Positions 45,223 through 57,022 are shown, numbered from the stretch's first letter. The stretch: 64,000 nucleotides of DNA from Gigantopelta aegis (GCF_016097555.1 NC_054707.1:43534873-43598872), one strand, 5' to 3'. A program made the numbers and translations. The notes: generated by a model from the sequence alone, not told the origin.

Positions 45223-45837
45223 TTAAACCTGTCCTAGCGCCCACCTGTATTCAGTGGTCACCTGCCTTAAGCGGCCACGTTTTTCACTCCCAAACGATTT
45301 ATAATGTAAATGCACCTGTAATAAGCGATCACCTGTCTAACGTGGCCAACGGCCACCTAAATTGGATCCCAAATCGCTAAAATACCTGTATTAAGCGGCC
45401 ACAGTCAAGTTTTACTATTACATAAAAAGGGATATTTTAACAACAGCAATAAACTGCAGCAAATAACCAATCTTCACACCTTCAGGAATACTAGTACCCA
45501 TTCAGTCCTGACATTTCTTCTGTGTATCAATTATGAAAGTCACCACATACACCGCATGAAGTAGGAATTAAATAATTAAATGGAAAAAGAAAAGAAACTT
45601 GTTGAGAACGGTTAATTTAATACATTCCATTTGCATTATTTCTGAAGGTCAAAAGTTGATTTATAGTCAACTGTGAAGCACACATCCATTGATTAGGAGT
45701 ACAGACGGTAAAACAAGAAAGAACAGTAAATGTCTTAAAGACTATATATATGGCAACCTGTATTCAGCGACCACCTGTCATAAGCGACCACTTTTATCTA
45801 CTTCCTTGTCTGACTGTTTAAGACAGGTTTGACTGTA
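45218..45837. mobile_element. TA-flanked MITE
   Basis: The ends TACAGTTAAACCTGTC and GACAGGTTTGACTGTA are inverted repeats with TA duplicated outside (45216-45217, 45838-45839). The left part repeats a CCACCTGTATTAAGCGGCC-like motif several times and the right part twice. The TA target suggests a Tc1/mariner-type source. Confidence 0.75.
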
Positions 45838-45949
45838 TATTGTGTTGTAGTTTTTCTCAGATACAGGTAATGAGGTTAAAACTATTATCAATAATTAACA
45901 ATTGTAATTAAAACTAGTGTCACTAGATCACATGCATTTCAATAATTTA

Positions 45950-46275
45950 GAGGGTGGGACGTAGCCCAGTGGTAAAACGCTCATCTGATGCACGGTCGAT
46001 TAGGATCAATCCCTGTTGGTGGGCCCATGCATTGGTTTATTTCTCATTCCAGCCACTTTACCACCACTAGCATATCAAAGGCTGTGGTATATGCTATCCT
46101 GTCTGTGGGATGGTGCTTATACATTTGTAAAATATCACTTGCTACTAATGGACAAATGAATGGTTTCTTCTCGAAGACTATATGACAAAATTACCAAATG
46201 TTTGACTTCCAATAGTCAATGATTATAATAAACCAATGTGCTCTAGTGATGTCATTAAACAAAAACAAACTTTAA
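45950..46275 (+). mobile_element. tRNA-headed SINE, AAACTTTAA-tail subfamily
   Basis: The head is GGGACGTAGCCCAGTGG and the body contains CATATCAAAGGCTGTGGTAT. The tail is GTCATTAAACAAAAACAAAC. TTTCAATAATTTA before and TTTCAATAGTTCA after form an imperfect target duplication. Confidence 0.82.
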
Positions 46276-46627
46276 GTTTTTCAATAGTTCAAGTGTTTTT
46301 TACATTAGACAACCAAAATGATCACAGAATCAACCTTATGAATTATGCAAAACGAAATTCAGGCAACCCATTTAGTTTTTGTATAACACATCATGACGAT
46401 GTAAATGACATCCTAAATTTAATACAGAAATGAAAAATGGGTTACCCGGTACACAAAACTAGACTTGCATTAGTGATCCGTGAACGAAATTATAATTTTC
46501 GCAATATTCATAATCTTTGTTTATTATTGTGTCTTACTTTGCTACATCAGTTTCAAAGACCACTACAAAATTCTAACATGCTAAATACATAGAGTATCTA
46601 ATTGCTAATCAATTTCAAATTAATAAT

Positions 46628-46768
46628 ACTCAACGAGCTACGAGGCAATACAGTTTAAATCTTGCATGAGTGAATTGATGTTGTCCTTAAATTGCCTCGC
46701 CAAAGGCTCGGGAAGGACAACATCAATTCACTTGAGCAAGGTAAATGGTATTGCCGAGTAGCGAGTTG
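46628..46768. mobile_element. Foldback element
   Basis: A long imperfect hairpin has 19 bp perfect inner arms, GTGAATTGATGTTGTCCTT at 46671 and its complement at 46713. Outer arms include GAGGCAATAC and GTATTGCCGAG. It is non-coding. Confidence 0.6.
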
Positions 46769-47091
46769 GGTATTCTATTTATTACCCATTTTAAATATTT
46801 ATCATTTTATTGAAACTTTTTTAACGACACTGTTCTTAAAAATAAGTTTGCATGTTGAGAACAAGAGGCAATGTTGCGTCATAGCTGTGACGTACATATC
46901 GCTGATGACATATGTTAGTTGTTGACATGACTGCCATCATGGAGACTATTCTTACACACAATTAACTGCGTATAGTGAAGCACTGTTTATGACGTGAAAA
47001 CGTATCTATGGGAAGAATGCTTTTTTTTTTTCTTTCCCCACTTCTCTCTGCCCATATGGGTAATAATAATCCAAAATTTACCCTGCTTTTA

Positions 47092-47283
47092 CAGGGCTAG
47101 CTCTGGGTCAGCAAAACATTTTGCCAAATTATCTATTAAACTTCAAAAATTGCAAAAACCCAGGTCTTTTGTATCAAAATAGCAGTTATTACATAAAATT
47201 GTTTTGCTAAATTAAAATAAAATTCGCCAATTGTTTTTGAAATTCACAATTGGAGAATATGGCGAGTGCCAGAGCTAGCCCTG
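47092..47283. mobile_element. CAGGG-ended MITE with 5 bp target, second kind
   Basis: The ends CAGGGCTAGCTCTGG and CCAGAGCTAGCCCTG are nearly perfect inverted repeats. TTTTA flanks it at 47087-47091 and 47284-47288. Confidence 0.75.
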
Positions 47284-47347
47284 TTTTAACAGAGAAATTT
47301 AAAGTGAAATAAACATGTGTTTTAAATTCTGTTCCTGCTTGGTCACT

Positions 47348-47810
47348 TCAGTCAGCACACTTTACACAATTCTAATGATTAAAATTGATCATTTTCAATT
47401 TCAGTGACCTAAGAAACCTCCAGTTAGAATGTACATGTGACTTTGTGGAATTTGCTGAAAGAATCCGTGGCACCAAGGGAGTTGTACTCTTTCACAATGT
47501 AGACTGCACCTCGGAAATCATTGACATATGTTGTAAGATAAACATATATATATATATATACTGTCGATCCTGAAATTAATACGTCCCTAAATTAAGGCAA
47601 GTGATGATCGGCAGACTAAAATGCGACATTAAATTAATCAGAGTGGCCTCCCTTTGAAATATTACTTTCCTTATGCAAGTTGGGCAATTTAACATGGGTT
47701 TCAATGGCAGATGATATCTGTGTAGTGAGACCTAACAACACACATCTGTGTACTTTTCGGTTAAATCAGAGTTACAGGTGTCTTCAATGAGACCAACTCA
47801 CTAACATGTC
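47348..47810 (+). repeat. Segmental-duplication block A (right copy)
   Basis: Parallel to 17248-18040. It holds the complete host exon at 47405-47532. It has lost about 390 bp of the MITE, keeping only the 3' end at 47666-47723. Confidence 0.88.
47405..47532 (+). CDS. LRR-like secreted protein gene, exon 3
   Basis: The acceptor TTTTCAATTTCAG ends at 47404 and the donor GTAAGA begins at 47533. The exon completes the split codon of exon 2 and reads DLRNLQLECTCDFVEFAE, then a strand-like VVLFHNVDC, ending IIDIC in phase 1. The C-x-C followed 24 residues later by Cys resembles an LRR C-terminal cap, and DLRNLQL resembles a repeat strand. The following exon is not found; it may lie in the gap at 47843 or further right. 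About 104 residues are covered in this window. Confidence 0.65.
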
Positions 47811-47842
47811 CAGTGTTCGAGATTCCCACCTGAGAATTTATT

Positions 47843-48042
47843 NNNNNNNNNNNNNNNNNNNNNNNNNNNNNNNNNNNNNNNNNNNNNNNNNNNNNNNNNN
47901 NNNNNNNNNNNNNNNNNNNNNNNNNNNNNNNNNNNNNNNNNNNNNNNNNNNNNNNNNNNNNNNNNNNNNNNNNNNNNNNNNNNNNNNNNNNNNNNNNNNN
48001 NNNNNNNNNNNNNNNNNNNNNNNNNNNNNNNNNNNNNNNNNN
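47843..48042. other. Assembly gap (200 N)
   Basis: A second run of exactly 200 N, lying between blocks A and B of the right duplication copy, as the first does in the left copy. Confidence 0.99.
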
Positions 48043-49380
48043 CAGTGTCCAAGACCATCTAAGATGCCAATGAGTTTTGATGAGTTTGTCAGGTGGCGCA
48101 TATTCATTCCCAAAGCCCAATGCTTAGGGGTTTGCTTTTTTCCATTACTTGCAAGATAGACAATATCCTGAGCAATTGAAAGTATTTTCTTCTCTTGTTC
48201 TGGCTTAAGATTAACATACTTATCAGTAATGTCTTCAGATAACCCTGTCATACATGCCAAAACATTATACAGTCGACGGGGACTGCAGACCAAGCACTGT
48301 CCAAACTTAGATCTTCTGCAACTAACGGCCAAATGTTGGGGCAGTCAGCATCTACAATAATACTTCTTAAATTTTGTGAAGACAAAAATCTAAGTCTTGT
48401 TTCTTCTGATTTTCGAAACTCGGTTGTACATGAGTCAGTGACATCACTTCTTTCTGAAATTGTATCAATGTCACTATCATCTATGTGTAAACTTTGGAGA
48501 TGGCGATACTAATCATTTTCACTGAAAATAAGTTCACATTCATTCTTTCAGCTTCATTTAACGAATTGATGTTTGGATGCATTTTGATAATGTGTTGCTT
48601 CAAAGTGTAATTTCTATATTCCATTATATCAATATTTTCAAAAATTTTAAGAGTTTTAATACATAATTCAGTTACAGTATTCATTTTTAGTACATCATGC
48701 CCTTTAATAATCCTATCTTCCAAAACTTGTTTGCTGAATTCATTAAATGATTTTTGGTATGGTGTAGGCCTATCAGTGATTTCGGGTTCATCGGACATGT
48801 TTTTTCTATCCAAAATTCTGACATATTTTTTGTGGCACGACGGATGATATCAAAGCTCAATAGCTATTAGATCCTTATCATGAAGGTGCAGCAACAAAGC
48901 TTCATCGCCACGTTTTTCAGCTGCTTCCACTAGTTTTGACTGTCCTGTTTCACACAAACTTAATTTTTTAATTTTTCGCTTACGTGAATGTTTTTCTACA
49001 GTAAACTCATCTTTTTTGCAAATGACACACACTTCTGGTAGAACATTGGCACATTTCCCTTTTGGTTTTGAATGATGCGTTAATTCTGAACGAAGGAGGC
49101 GCTTGCGGAGGCGGGAGAGGAGGGGGGGGGGGGTCTAAATTTTTTAATTCATGTAAACACTTACATTTTCATCATACGTGTCAAATAAATCTGTACTGGT
49201 ACTACATTCTGCCCCCGATTTAGTAGTGTTATTTGTTTTGCTATTTATTCTTCTAATGTTTGTAAAGTCCATGTAACACTGCCTGTGATAACCCAAATGT
49301 TTACACGTTTCAGGGATAGGTTCATTGTTTTCTTTAGTTATTCCATGCTCAATACAGAAGATGGCTGCCAACTTACACTC
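48043..49380 (-). pseudogene. Decayed Cys/His-rich gene, same family as the 9.6 kb ORF
   Basis: The minus strand carries pieces in order. First comes FCIEHG with CKHLGYHRQCYMDF, a His-x-x-Cys module. Next is CVICKKDEF, with a basic helix (KHSRKRKIKKL) and EKRGDEALLLHL. Then YHPSCHKKY, a long helical region (YRNYTLKQHIIKMHPNI), and finally KHWALGMNMRHLT, which runs into the gap. The pieces lie in several frames with stops between, so this copy is dead. The WALGMNMRHLTNS-type segment is one I associate with large multicopy proteins of molluscs and cnidarians that lack an assigned function. It may be a transposon gene or a host family. Confidence 0.55.
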
Positions 49381-50692
49381 TTCTGTGTTTAGAGTTTTCC
49401 ATAAATTAACTGATGTTACACATTTTTTCCAACTTTTTTGTCGAAAATGGTGTAATTGGGCCTAAAATGTTTTTAATGTGCACACAGAACTCACTCAATG
49501 AAGCTGACATTTTTGGACACACAAATTTAGCTATTAAGCGTTTTGATTGGCTGCTGTAGAGTTGCTGTGAAAAAGCTAATTTGTGATTAGTGGAATGGGA
49601 GAGAACTCTGAATAGAGTGATGTCATACCACACTTCTGAAAATAGTACATTTCAATGTGTTCTAGCTAAAAATATGTGCAACATCTGAAGTGACAACATT
49701 GTATTTTTAGTAAAAGAATACATTTCTGAGCCTACATGCAAAAAAAATCAGCTTAGCCCACTGACAATTGTAACGGAATGACAAGATACAGGTTTGGACC
49801 TATGGCCTGTGGTGGTGGTGTTTTGTTTTTTTGGGAGGGGTTTGTTGGGGTTTTAATTATAGTTTTAAAATATATTATCATTTTTATTATTATTATCATT
49901 AAGAAAAAAACAAAAAGCAGAAAAGATAAAAGATTACTACATGTATGTAACTGCCTGTATTCAAATGCCATTAAATGGTTCAATTGTTTTAAAACACAGT
50001 TTGAGTTCTTAATACAATTCCTGTAGTTGTGCGATAGAGACACAGATGATTGAGTAGTGAAATGCCGAGACATTTCTTCAAATGGTTTTAAAGCTCACTC
50101 ATAAAGACAATGATAATGTGTATTTTATACACCAATGGTCTTCTTCATCAATTACTGTAAATGGATACTAAAACAAAAAGTCTACATCAAAGCGAACATT
50201 TAGCCTGCACATAAGGTCATACGATATGACGTAGATTGAAATATTTAAGTGTTCTAAAAATGCATGTAATATTTATTGTTCAACGAGTTTGTAAGATATA
50301 AAACTATTTTAATTATTGACTGGTGTTCATTGTTGTGTTTTCTAGTTGTTTGTTTGGGTTTGGGTTTTTTTCTTTTTCTTTTTCTTTCAAATAACCTAAA
50401 GCAGCAGTACAATATTAGATAGTTGCTGTTAAAATGATCAAGTCTAACACTTCATAAGTTGTGGAGAGAAAGATAGACGAGAGATAGAAGGAAAGAAGGA
50501 TGAGAGGGCAAAAAAACCTACCTGCCAGACGATACTAAGCGGAAGGAATAAATAACTGTTTAACGACACCCATAATAAGCAGATGTAATACCATTAAAAC
50601 CAGCCAATACAGACTAAAAGCGAATTTCACTATATCAGTAATATAGTAGAGAATAAATAATACAGTTCCGTGACCAATTTACTGGGACAAAT
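49381..50692. other. Non-coding stretch right of the decayed gene
   Basis: Short frames at 49406-49633 and 49753-50073 show no motifs. The 49406-49633 frame may be the gene's 5' edge. Nothing else is recognised up to block B. Confidence 0.35.
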
Positions 50693-51430
50693 GTTTGAAG
50701 GTGGTTTTTTCATATCAGCAAAGCCTTCTGACTAAAAATAGTAGGGGTGACCCTCTCAAAAGTGTGGGCTAACTGTGCCAGGTGGCGAAATCCAAGATGG
50801 CCGACAAAATGATCAAAACATGTTTTTCAGCTTTTGTTTGTCGTATTTAGATAATTTTGATGTTTAGTTATATGTTTTGGGGGTCAAATAGTACAGTTTG
50901 ACACATTAGGCCAGTGTTCAATAACAAAACAATTTCAGACAAAAATCCAAAATAGTTGTCAAAATTAATCATTTGCTTTCTTTTTCACTGAACTCATCTT
51001 GAAAAGTAACACAGATAGTTGCTGTATTATTTTTATTTGGTTTTAAACTGATTTGGATACAAGAAAACAAACTTTTATTAATAATAATTTATGTCCAGGG
51101 TGGTATGGCCTCCTCAGGCTCCGAATCAGTTGTTGACTTGGAGAGGTTTCATGTTCTACATCCTCTACCTTGGTTGCCATTAATACTGTGTTTTTGATAT
51201 GAGACTACTTAATATCTTGGGAAGCATAGGGTTTGTGTCATTGTACTTTCATCAGGTGCCATCCATGATTAAGTGAAATAGGTGGCCATGGGACATATGG
51301 TTTGCAATAATTGAGAAGCAGGTACACTTGATGTTGTGAGAGTTCTGATCTGGTGTTGACTTCGTCTCCATCATTCTCTCTTGGAAAACTGCCTTAAATA
51401 GGTTTTAACTAGGCAGATAAATCTAAACAA
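50693..51430 (+). repeat. Segmental-duplication block B (right copy)
   Basis: Parallel to 18859-19625, in the same direction. It ends where a SINE begins. Confidence 0.9.
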
Positions 51431-51982
51431 AGAACGAAATGTTTTGTGTAACGACGCACTCAACACATTATTTTACGGTTATATGGCGTCAGACATATGG
51501 TTAAGGGACGGTCCATAAATATCGATGTGCTTCACAATCCGAACAATGTTCGGATTGCTTTTCAGGTAAAAACATCGGTCCATCGAAGGTCAATGTTTCG
51601 TACACATTATATCAATGTTTTTATGTTAGGATTAGGGGAGGGGGGAGGGGGTCAAACCCAATCCTAACATTGTTAGGATTATGAAAACCATTGACATTTA
51701 TGGACCGTCCCAAAGGACCACACAGATTTTTAGAGGAAACCCGCTGTCGTCACTACATGGGTTACTCTTCTGATTTGCAGCAAGGGATCTTTTATTTGCG
51801 CTTCCCACAGACAGGATAGCACAAACCATGGCCTTTGTTGAACCAGTTATGGATCACTGGTCGGTGCAAGTGGTTTACATCTACCCATTGAGCCTTGTGG
51901 AGCATTCACTCAGGGTTTGGAGTTGGTATCTGGATTAAAAATCCCATGCTTCGACTGGGATCCGAACCCAGTACCTACCAGC
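51431..51982 (-). mobile_element. SINE, minus, split by a MITE
   Basis: Tail complement AATGTTTTGTGTAACGACGC, then GGTTATATGGCGTCAGAC; the body resumes at 51712 and ends at TACCTACCAGC, short of the tRNA head. The MITE at 51505-51711 splits it. Confidence 0.85.
51505..51711. mobile_element. MITE with GGGACGGTCC ends
   Basis: GGGACGGTCCATAAATATCG at the left pairs with CATTTATGGACCGTCCC at the right. Inner arms CAATCCGAACA and the related CAATCCTAACA also pair with nearby sequence. The flanks TAA and AAA may be a decayed 3 bp target. Confidence 0.75.
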
Positions 51983-52509
51983 AACAATTTCTAAAGGTCA
52001 AAAAGGCTTAAAATCCACCCTCATACTTTTGTCCCGAAAAATGGTCACGGGATAGTGATATTTTATCCCACTATAACCATAGAATTATACGGTTCTAACT
52101 GATATTTTGTTTACAAAACAAATTAGTTATGTACCCTTAAAGAAAATTCTGTCTTTTTACGCTATAAACAGACGAAACTCCACCTTTTATGGGAGGGGGT
52201 TAGCTACAAAGTTACAAAGTTCTGTTTGCACAGAAGTATTGCCAGAAATAATTACAAAGTTCTCACTGATATATTTAAGATTACAAGGTGAACGTTTTAG
52301 CTATTTTTTCAGCGAGTAACATAAACTATATTCAAACGAGTAAGTACAATAGTTTAAGTCTAATTCCAAACTTAGGTGAATATTGGCAATAATCACATGT
52401 ACAAAGTTCTACCCAAGGATCTACAAAATTCCTGTAAGCTGGATTTTTTTGTCAATAATAATGTGTGGATTTTTCTTATTATTAAAAAATGTTTTGAGGA
52501 TCTGGGTTA

Positions 52510-53630
52510 TTCAAAATGATCATAGTAAATACTGCATTTAATATTACAACTGCTAACATGTTCACCTTCCAAAGTTCGTGTAAATATAATGGATATCCTA
52601 AAGCTAATTGTTATATGTTGAAATGTCATGACGAAACTGGTAAAATTAATTGGGCATCGCATGTAAGAACACTGTTGTTTCAAACAGGGTTTTCTTATGT
52701 TTTGATTGCTCAAGAATGTGGCAGTAACAAGTTATTTATGTCAGGCATGGTAAAATTAATTCTTCTCATTTTTAAATATTTTTATAAATCTCTTCTAGAA
52801 ACAGAAAAATATATATTATATTTGTCACAATATAAGGCCAGTATTTTTTTTTATTATTCGGTTTACAAAATCGCCGACGTAAATTTTGCTCAAATAAATT
52901 TGTTTAAAAAGTCGTATTTTTCACTTTTATTTTTTTATTTTTTTTGCCGCCGACTTCCACAAATAGCTCTAAAGAAAAAACCAGTTACCATTCTAGTCTA
53001 TTGTGGCGCATTTCGTAATGTAACAGTGAGAAATAACACTTATTTCGTCAATAAATATACCGTTGTAGATACGAATTGTTAATTCGTCTTCGGTCGCTCT
53101 CTTTCGGTCCGATTCGCTATTTCGCTCCGATTTCTATGCACCGCGCGGTTGCGCACAGAGATGCCTTGTCAATCTTATTTTGTTACAAAGAATCCACATC
53201 TATCAAAGTAGCCATATTAAAAAAAAAAATCACCCCTACTGATACACCCCAAAAAGGTTGTTTTGGGGTTTTTTGTTGTTGTTGTTGGTTTTTTCCTTCC
53301 TCCTACCTTTGTGCGCAAAAGTTCTTGTTCGTAAACCTAAAAATTAAAAAATACTGGCCTAAGCATTTCTTGAGAATGTTTTCTAAATTTAGGTGTTTGT
53401 TACATAAATTAAAAGTACAGAGAAGCAGATATAATCCAGAAATAGAAAGAAATGAAACTGTCTATTTAAAGTGTAATCTTAATCAAGTGGAAGATGAATA
53501 TCATTTTCTTTTAGTATGTTCATATTATACTTTGAGCAGGAAATATTTCATATCAGAACACTTTATAGTAAATCTTTCTAGAAAAAATATATTTATTGAT
53601 TTCCACTCAAAATATAAAGTGTATTAAAAG
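52510..53630 (+). mobile_element. LINE 3' coding remnant
   Basis: Two open frames (52516-53082 and 53076-53627) hold segments typical of the C-terminal part of LINE proteins: GKINWASHVRTLLFQTGFSY in the first, and in the second a zinc-knuckle-like tail with YLKCNLNQVEDEYHFLLVC. Between them lies AT-rich sequence that does not look coding. No RT core is present. Family assignment is by resemblance to LINE tails, not by a decisive motif. Confidence 0.55.
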
Positions 53631-54087
53631 AATAACCTTGTTTTTAAAAAGAATTCTGTCAGTTCAAATCGAAAACCATAATAATTAATTAATTATAGAC
53701 CTAGCCTATATCTATTTTACCCACAATTTCTAAATATTTGAAAAACATGTTTCAAAACATTTAACATATTATCTTTATAAATATGAACTACTACACAATG
53801 TTCAGTCAGGTTTTAGAGACAAACACTCATGTCAGACAGCACTAACATCCCTGATAGACAAGTGGTTAGAATAACTAGGTAAAGGAAATATGATTGGCTC
53901 TGGGGTTGTTTTTTTTAGATTTGTGCAAAGCATTTGACTTGGTGGATCGTCAAATCTTGCTACAAAAACTTCAGGTATACCGACTATCGCCGAATACAGT
54001 TGAATGGTTTAAGTTGTACTTAGAAAACAGAAAGCAGCTTATCGAAATTAACAATATTAGCTCCAAAGAATTGAATATAGTATCTGG

Positions 54088-54225
54088 CCCCGTGCTTATA
54101 AAACTTAAAGTCTAGACTTTATTAAAGTCCAGACTTTAAAGTAATGCTATTTGAATGGCGTTGCCATGACGTTAAAAAGTCTGGACTTTATTAAAGTCTA
54201 GACTTTAAGGTTTATAAGCACGGGC
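54088..54225. mobile_element. Small palindromic MITE in a LINE
   Basis: Arms CCCGTGCTTATAAAACTTAA and the complementary right arm enclose AGTCTAGACTTTATTAAAGT-type palindromes. CTGG occurs on both sides (54084-54087, 54226-54229), and the LINE codons S-G-V-P read on after it. The AGTCTAGACTTTA unit recurs inside both arms. Confidence 0.75.
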
Positions 54226-54407
54226 CTGGTGTGCCTCAAGGCTCTATTCTTTGGCCTATTTTATTTCTTATGTTTATAAATGATGTTTCAGATTCTACCC
54301 AAAATATCAGTGTAGATATGTATGCAGATGACACGACATTACACACATCTGGCAGACATTTGTCCGTAACAGAGGCTACGTTACAAACAAAAAATCTTAG
54401 ATGCCGT

Positions 54408-54677
54408 CCCCTGCGTGTGCTGTAACCTCACCGTGGTGCAGGGGTGTAACATTCTCTTTGAGAATGGCCAATACAGCACAAAATTGAAGTTTTGAGTAAA
54501 ATTCGGTGTCCGTAAAATTCTGTGATATTTGTGTTTTTGCACAGTTCTTTACACTGTTTTTGAATTTTTATATTGATGTTGATCATCGCTTTGTTTGTTT
54601 GCGTTGCCATAGTTTGACACCCAATAGCCGATGTATTTTTCGTGCTGGGGTGTCGTTAAACATTCATTCATTCATTC
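54408..54677 (+). mobile_element. SINE with (CATT)n tail
   Basis: The segment begins CCCTGCGTGTGCTGTAACC and ends GTCGTTAAACATTCATTC. TTAGATGCCGT is duplicated at 54397-54407 and 54678-54688. The 3' part (AATAGCCGATGTATTTTTCG) also appears reversed near 57540-57595. Confidence 0.88.
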
Positions 54678-54741
54678 TTAGATGCCGTAAACGCTTGGTG
54701 CATCAATATTATTGATGCACCAAGCGTTTACGGCATCTAAG
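54677..54741. repeat. Perfect 65-base palindrome
   Basis: Two 32-base arms, starting CTTAGATGCCGTAAACGC and running to GCATCAATA, with a single central base. The left arm overlaps the SINE's right target duplication. The right arm reads the same LINE segment backwards. Confidence 0.9.
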
Positions 54742-55408
54742 ATTTGTCTAATAATATGTCTATAAACCCATCTGAAACTACATGTATATTAGTTGGTACA
54801 CAGCAAAAATTAGGCCACACTGGTCAGTTGCAATTAGCCTAAGTATCAATAATAATCTTATATCACCTGCTCATTGCCAAAACATTTAGGATCAAAATCT
54901 TAGCTGGAACACACAAGTCGATCATATTTGTTTACAAGTTTCATCTAAACTGGCTCTCTTGATACGAATTAGCAAACTTCTCACCTCAGAATCAAAATCT
55001 CTATTCTATAATGCATATATATATATTCTTCCCATATTTGATTAAAGGTAAGTAACATGGGGTCGCTGCAGTAAAACATACGTTGACAGATTAATAAAGC
55101 TACCCCAAAAAAAGAGCGGCTAGGCTAATCTTTGATAAACCACTGTTCTCTCATTCAAAGGCAGAGTAAACTAAAACATGAGCCTTATGTGTTGGAAAGA
55201 TGCATACCCGGACCACCAACACATACTGACATTTTAATAAATGAAAAACGCGTAATTTTAGTGTTAATAAAAACAAAACTTGATTATTCCTGCTAACTGG
55301 GGGCAGCCATTTTCTTTTCTTTTCGAGGCGTCCGGTACTATAGGTTGGAGCGAAGTGACGTCAGCTCCTGTATGTACACTGTAAACAAAAGCAGTAATTT
55401 ACGACACA

Positions 55409-57022
55409 TTCTGATTAACAGTAGCTCTACTTGGTCTACCAGTAGATCTAACAGTATTGCGTGGCCTCCCATATCCAGCTGACACTTCATCTATAAATAA
55501 CAATTTTAATATCGACCAATTACACTTCGCCTTTTATAGCGTTATTTGGGAGCATACAAATTCTAAAAATATCGTGCTAGACTATTTATGCAATAGGCGA
55601 ACTTCTTGGTCTATTTCAGCATTGAAAAAACAGGGGGGAAAGTGCAGTAATAAACTCTGGATTATATACTAGTATAAACAGATTGTATGGCTATACCATC
55701 ATGGTTTTTTGTTTCGTCTTGAAACGAATTTTATATAAAATCTTATACTGCAATTAGTTTCCGGCATACTTCGTAATTCACCCGAATCATTTCGTATACC
55801 CTCGGCATAATCCCGAATGTTTTTAAATCACTGGACTTCCAAGCTAACTTGCGATGAGGACAGACGTCTCGCCATGTACTCTCGAGTTACCCCCACCCCC
55901 ACCTGGGGGGACTCTTACTGAGTTACGGGAAGCTACTTGAGTATCACGTCACGTACACCGGGTCACGGGCTTCCGTGACTTTGCTGTACGGCGACGCGAT
56001 CGTACAGAAGAAGAGGAGATGGAGGAAGAGAAAAAGCGCGCCAGGAAAGGCACGGGGAGGGGGGGGGGGGGACCAAAACTGGCGACTTAACCGCCAGAGG
56101 CGGTCCCTTCTGCGACGCCGCCCCCAGCCTAGCCTGAGTTGAGGAAACCAGCTACGCCGGAACCGTCGACCACCGAGAGGGACAGACTCAACACCGCGGT
56201 GTGTGAGACGCCCCGTAAAGGCCCTCCATCGCCGACCACTACGTGGCCCAGACAGAACTGGCCGGTATCCCTGGTACTGCCAGTCGTCAAACCACCGGCC
56301 CGATCAGCCGCCATTGGAAAGAGGAAGGCCGTCGCTCGGCCGAGCGACCAACCTGACAAGGCCCGGCCTCCTCCAACACCCGCACCTTCACCCTCCGACT
56401 CGGAAGCCGTCTGGAACGTTCAGATCGGGAAAATCAGGTCCGGCTTACCTCCAACGGCCTTAATGAGGCCACTCAAGTGGACATATAGATCAGACTTTAA
56501 ACATTTAGACCTTCGTTCAAAATTTTATGTCGAAATTACTTCTTCTTTTTTTTTTTAATCTTATTAAATAGTCCGATCCTCTCTTCTTTCTCTTATTTAT
56601 TTTTGGACTGTCCTTATAAAATGCTCCAGATTATATAAATATTCGGCCGAGCAGTCAATTATTATTATTTTTTTTATTATTATTCTATTAACTTTTACTA
56701 ATTGCTATTTTTTTTAATTCTGCCCATTTTCAAAACTACCCTCGCCCCCACCCCACCCCCCACCCCCACCCCCCACACACACACATACTGAGTCAGGCCA
56801 CCGATCTTATCGGAGATCGGACTCGGAATGGGCGTGTTCGAAACCCTAGTGGTATATGGGCACGTTAAACTAGTTATCATCATCATCATCATCATCAAAT
56901 CACTGGCATGATTTTGCATGTAAGGTTTTGATTGGTCGAATGAAAGGTCAACTGGACATGAGCTCCAATGGGCTACTGTTAGATCCACATGTAATAGTGG
57001 AGCTAATTTTAATTAGATTGTA
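55409..57022 (+). repeat. Segmental-duplication block C (right copy), with retroposon
   Basis: Parallel to 19728-20330, split by the retroposon at 55835-56896. Confidence 0.88.
55835..56896 (+). mobile_element. (ATC)n-tailed retroposon with GC-rich 5' body
   Basis: AAATCACTGG is duplicated at 55825-55834 and 56897-56906, and the left duplication copy has it once near 20166. The 5' 600 bp are GC-rich and encode a Pro-rich 139-codon frame (56139-56558) without a known domain. The last 440 bp match the tails of 22110-23080 and 58441-59532. It is likely a 5'-deleted LINE or a SINE using a LINE tail. Confidence 0.82.

Larger units (their letters stand above)
53790..55260 (+). mobile_element. Decayed LINE (RT without RNase H), with two insertions
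   Basis: RT blocks in order: FLDLCKAFDLVDRQILLQKL, then [19 protein letters not shown] after the insert at 54088, the catalytic [12 protein letters not shown] (YADD), then SETTCILVGTQQKL and SLFYNAYI after the SINE at 54408. Stops and frame changes are many. The type resembles the CR1/L2/Rex or Jockey group. The 5' part is missing. Confidence 0.8.

Noticed and set aside
46236-46433. 65-codon frame after a SINE
   Set aside because: It starts within the SINE tail and shows no recognisable domain.
56139-56558. Pro-rich frame as a host gene
   Set aside because: It lies wholly inside a retroposon with a 10 bp target duplication and runs into its shared tail.
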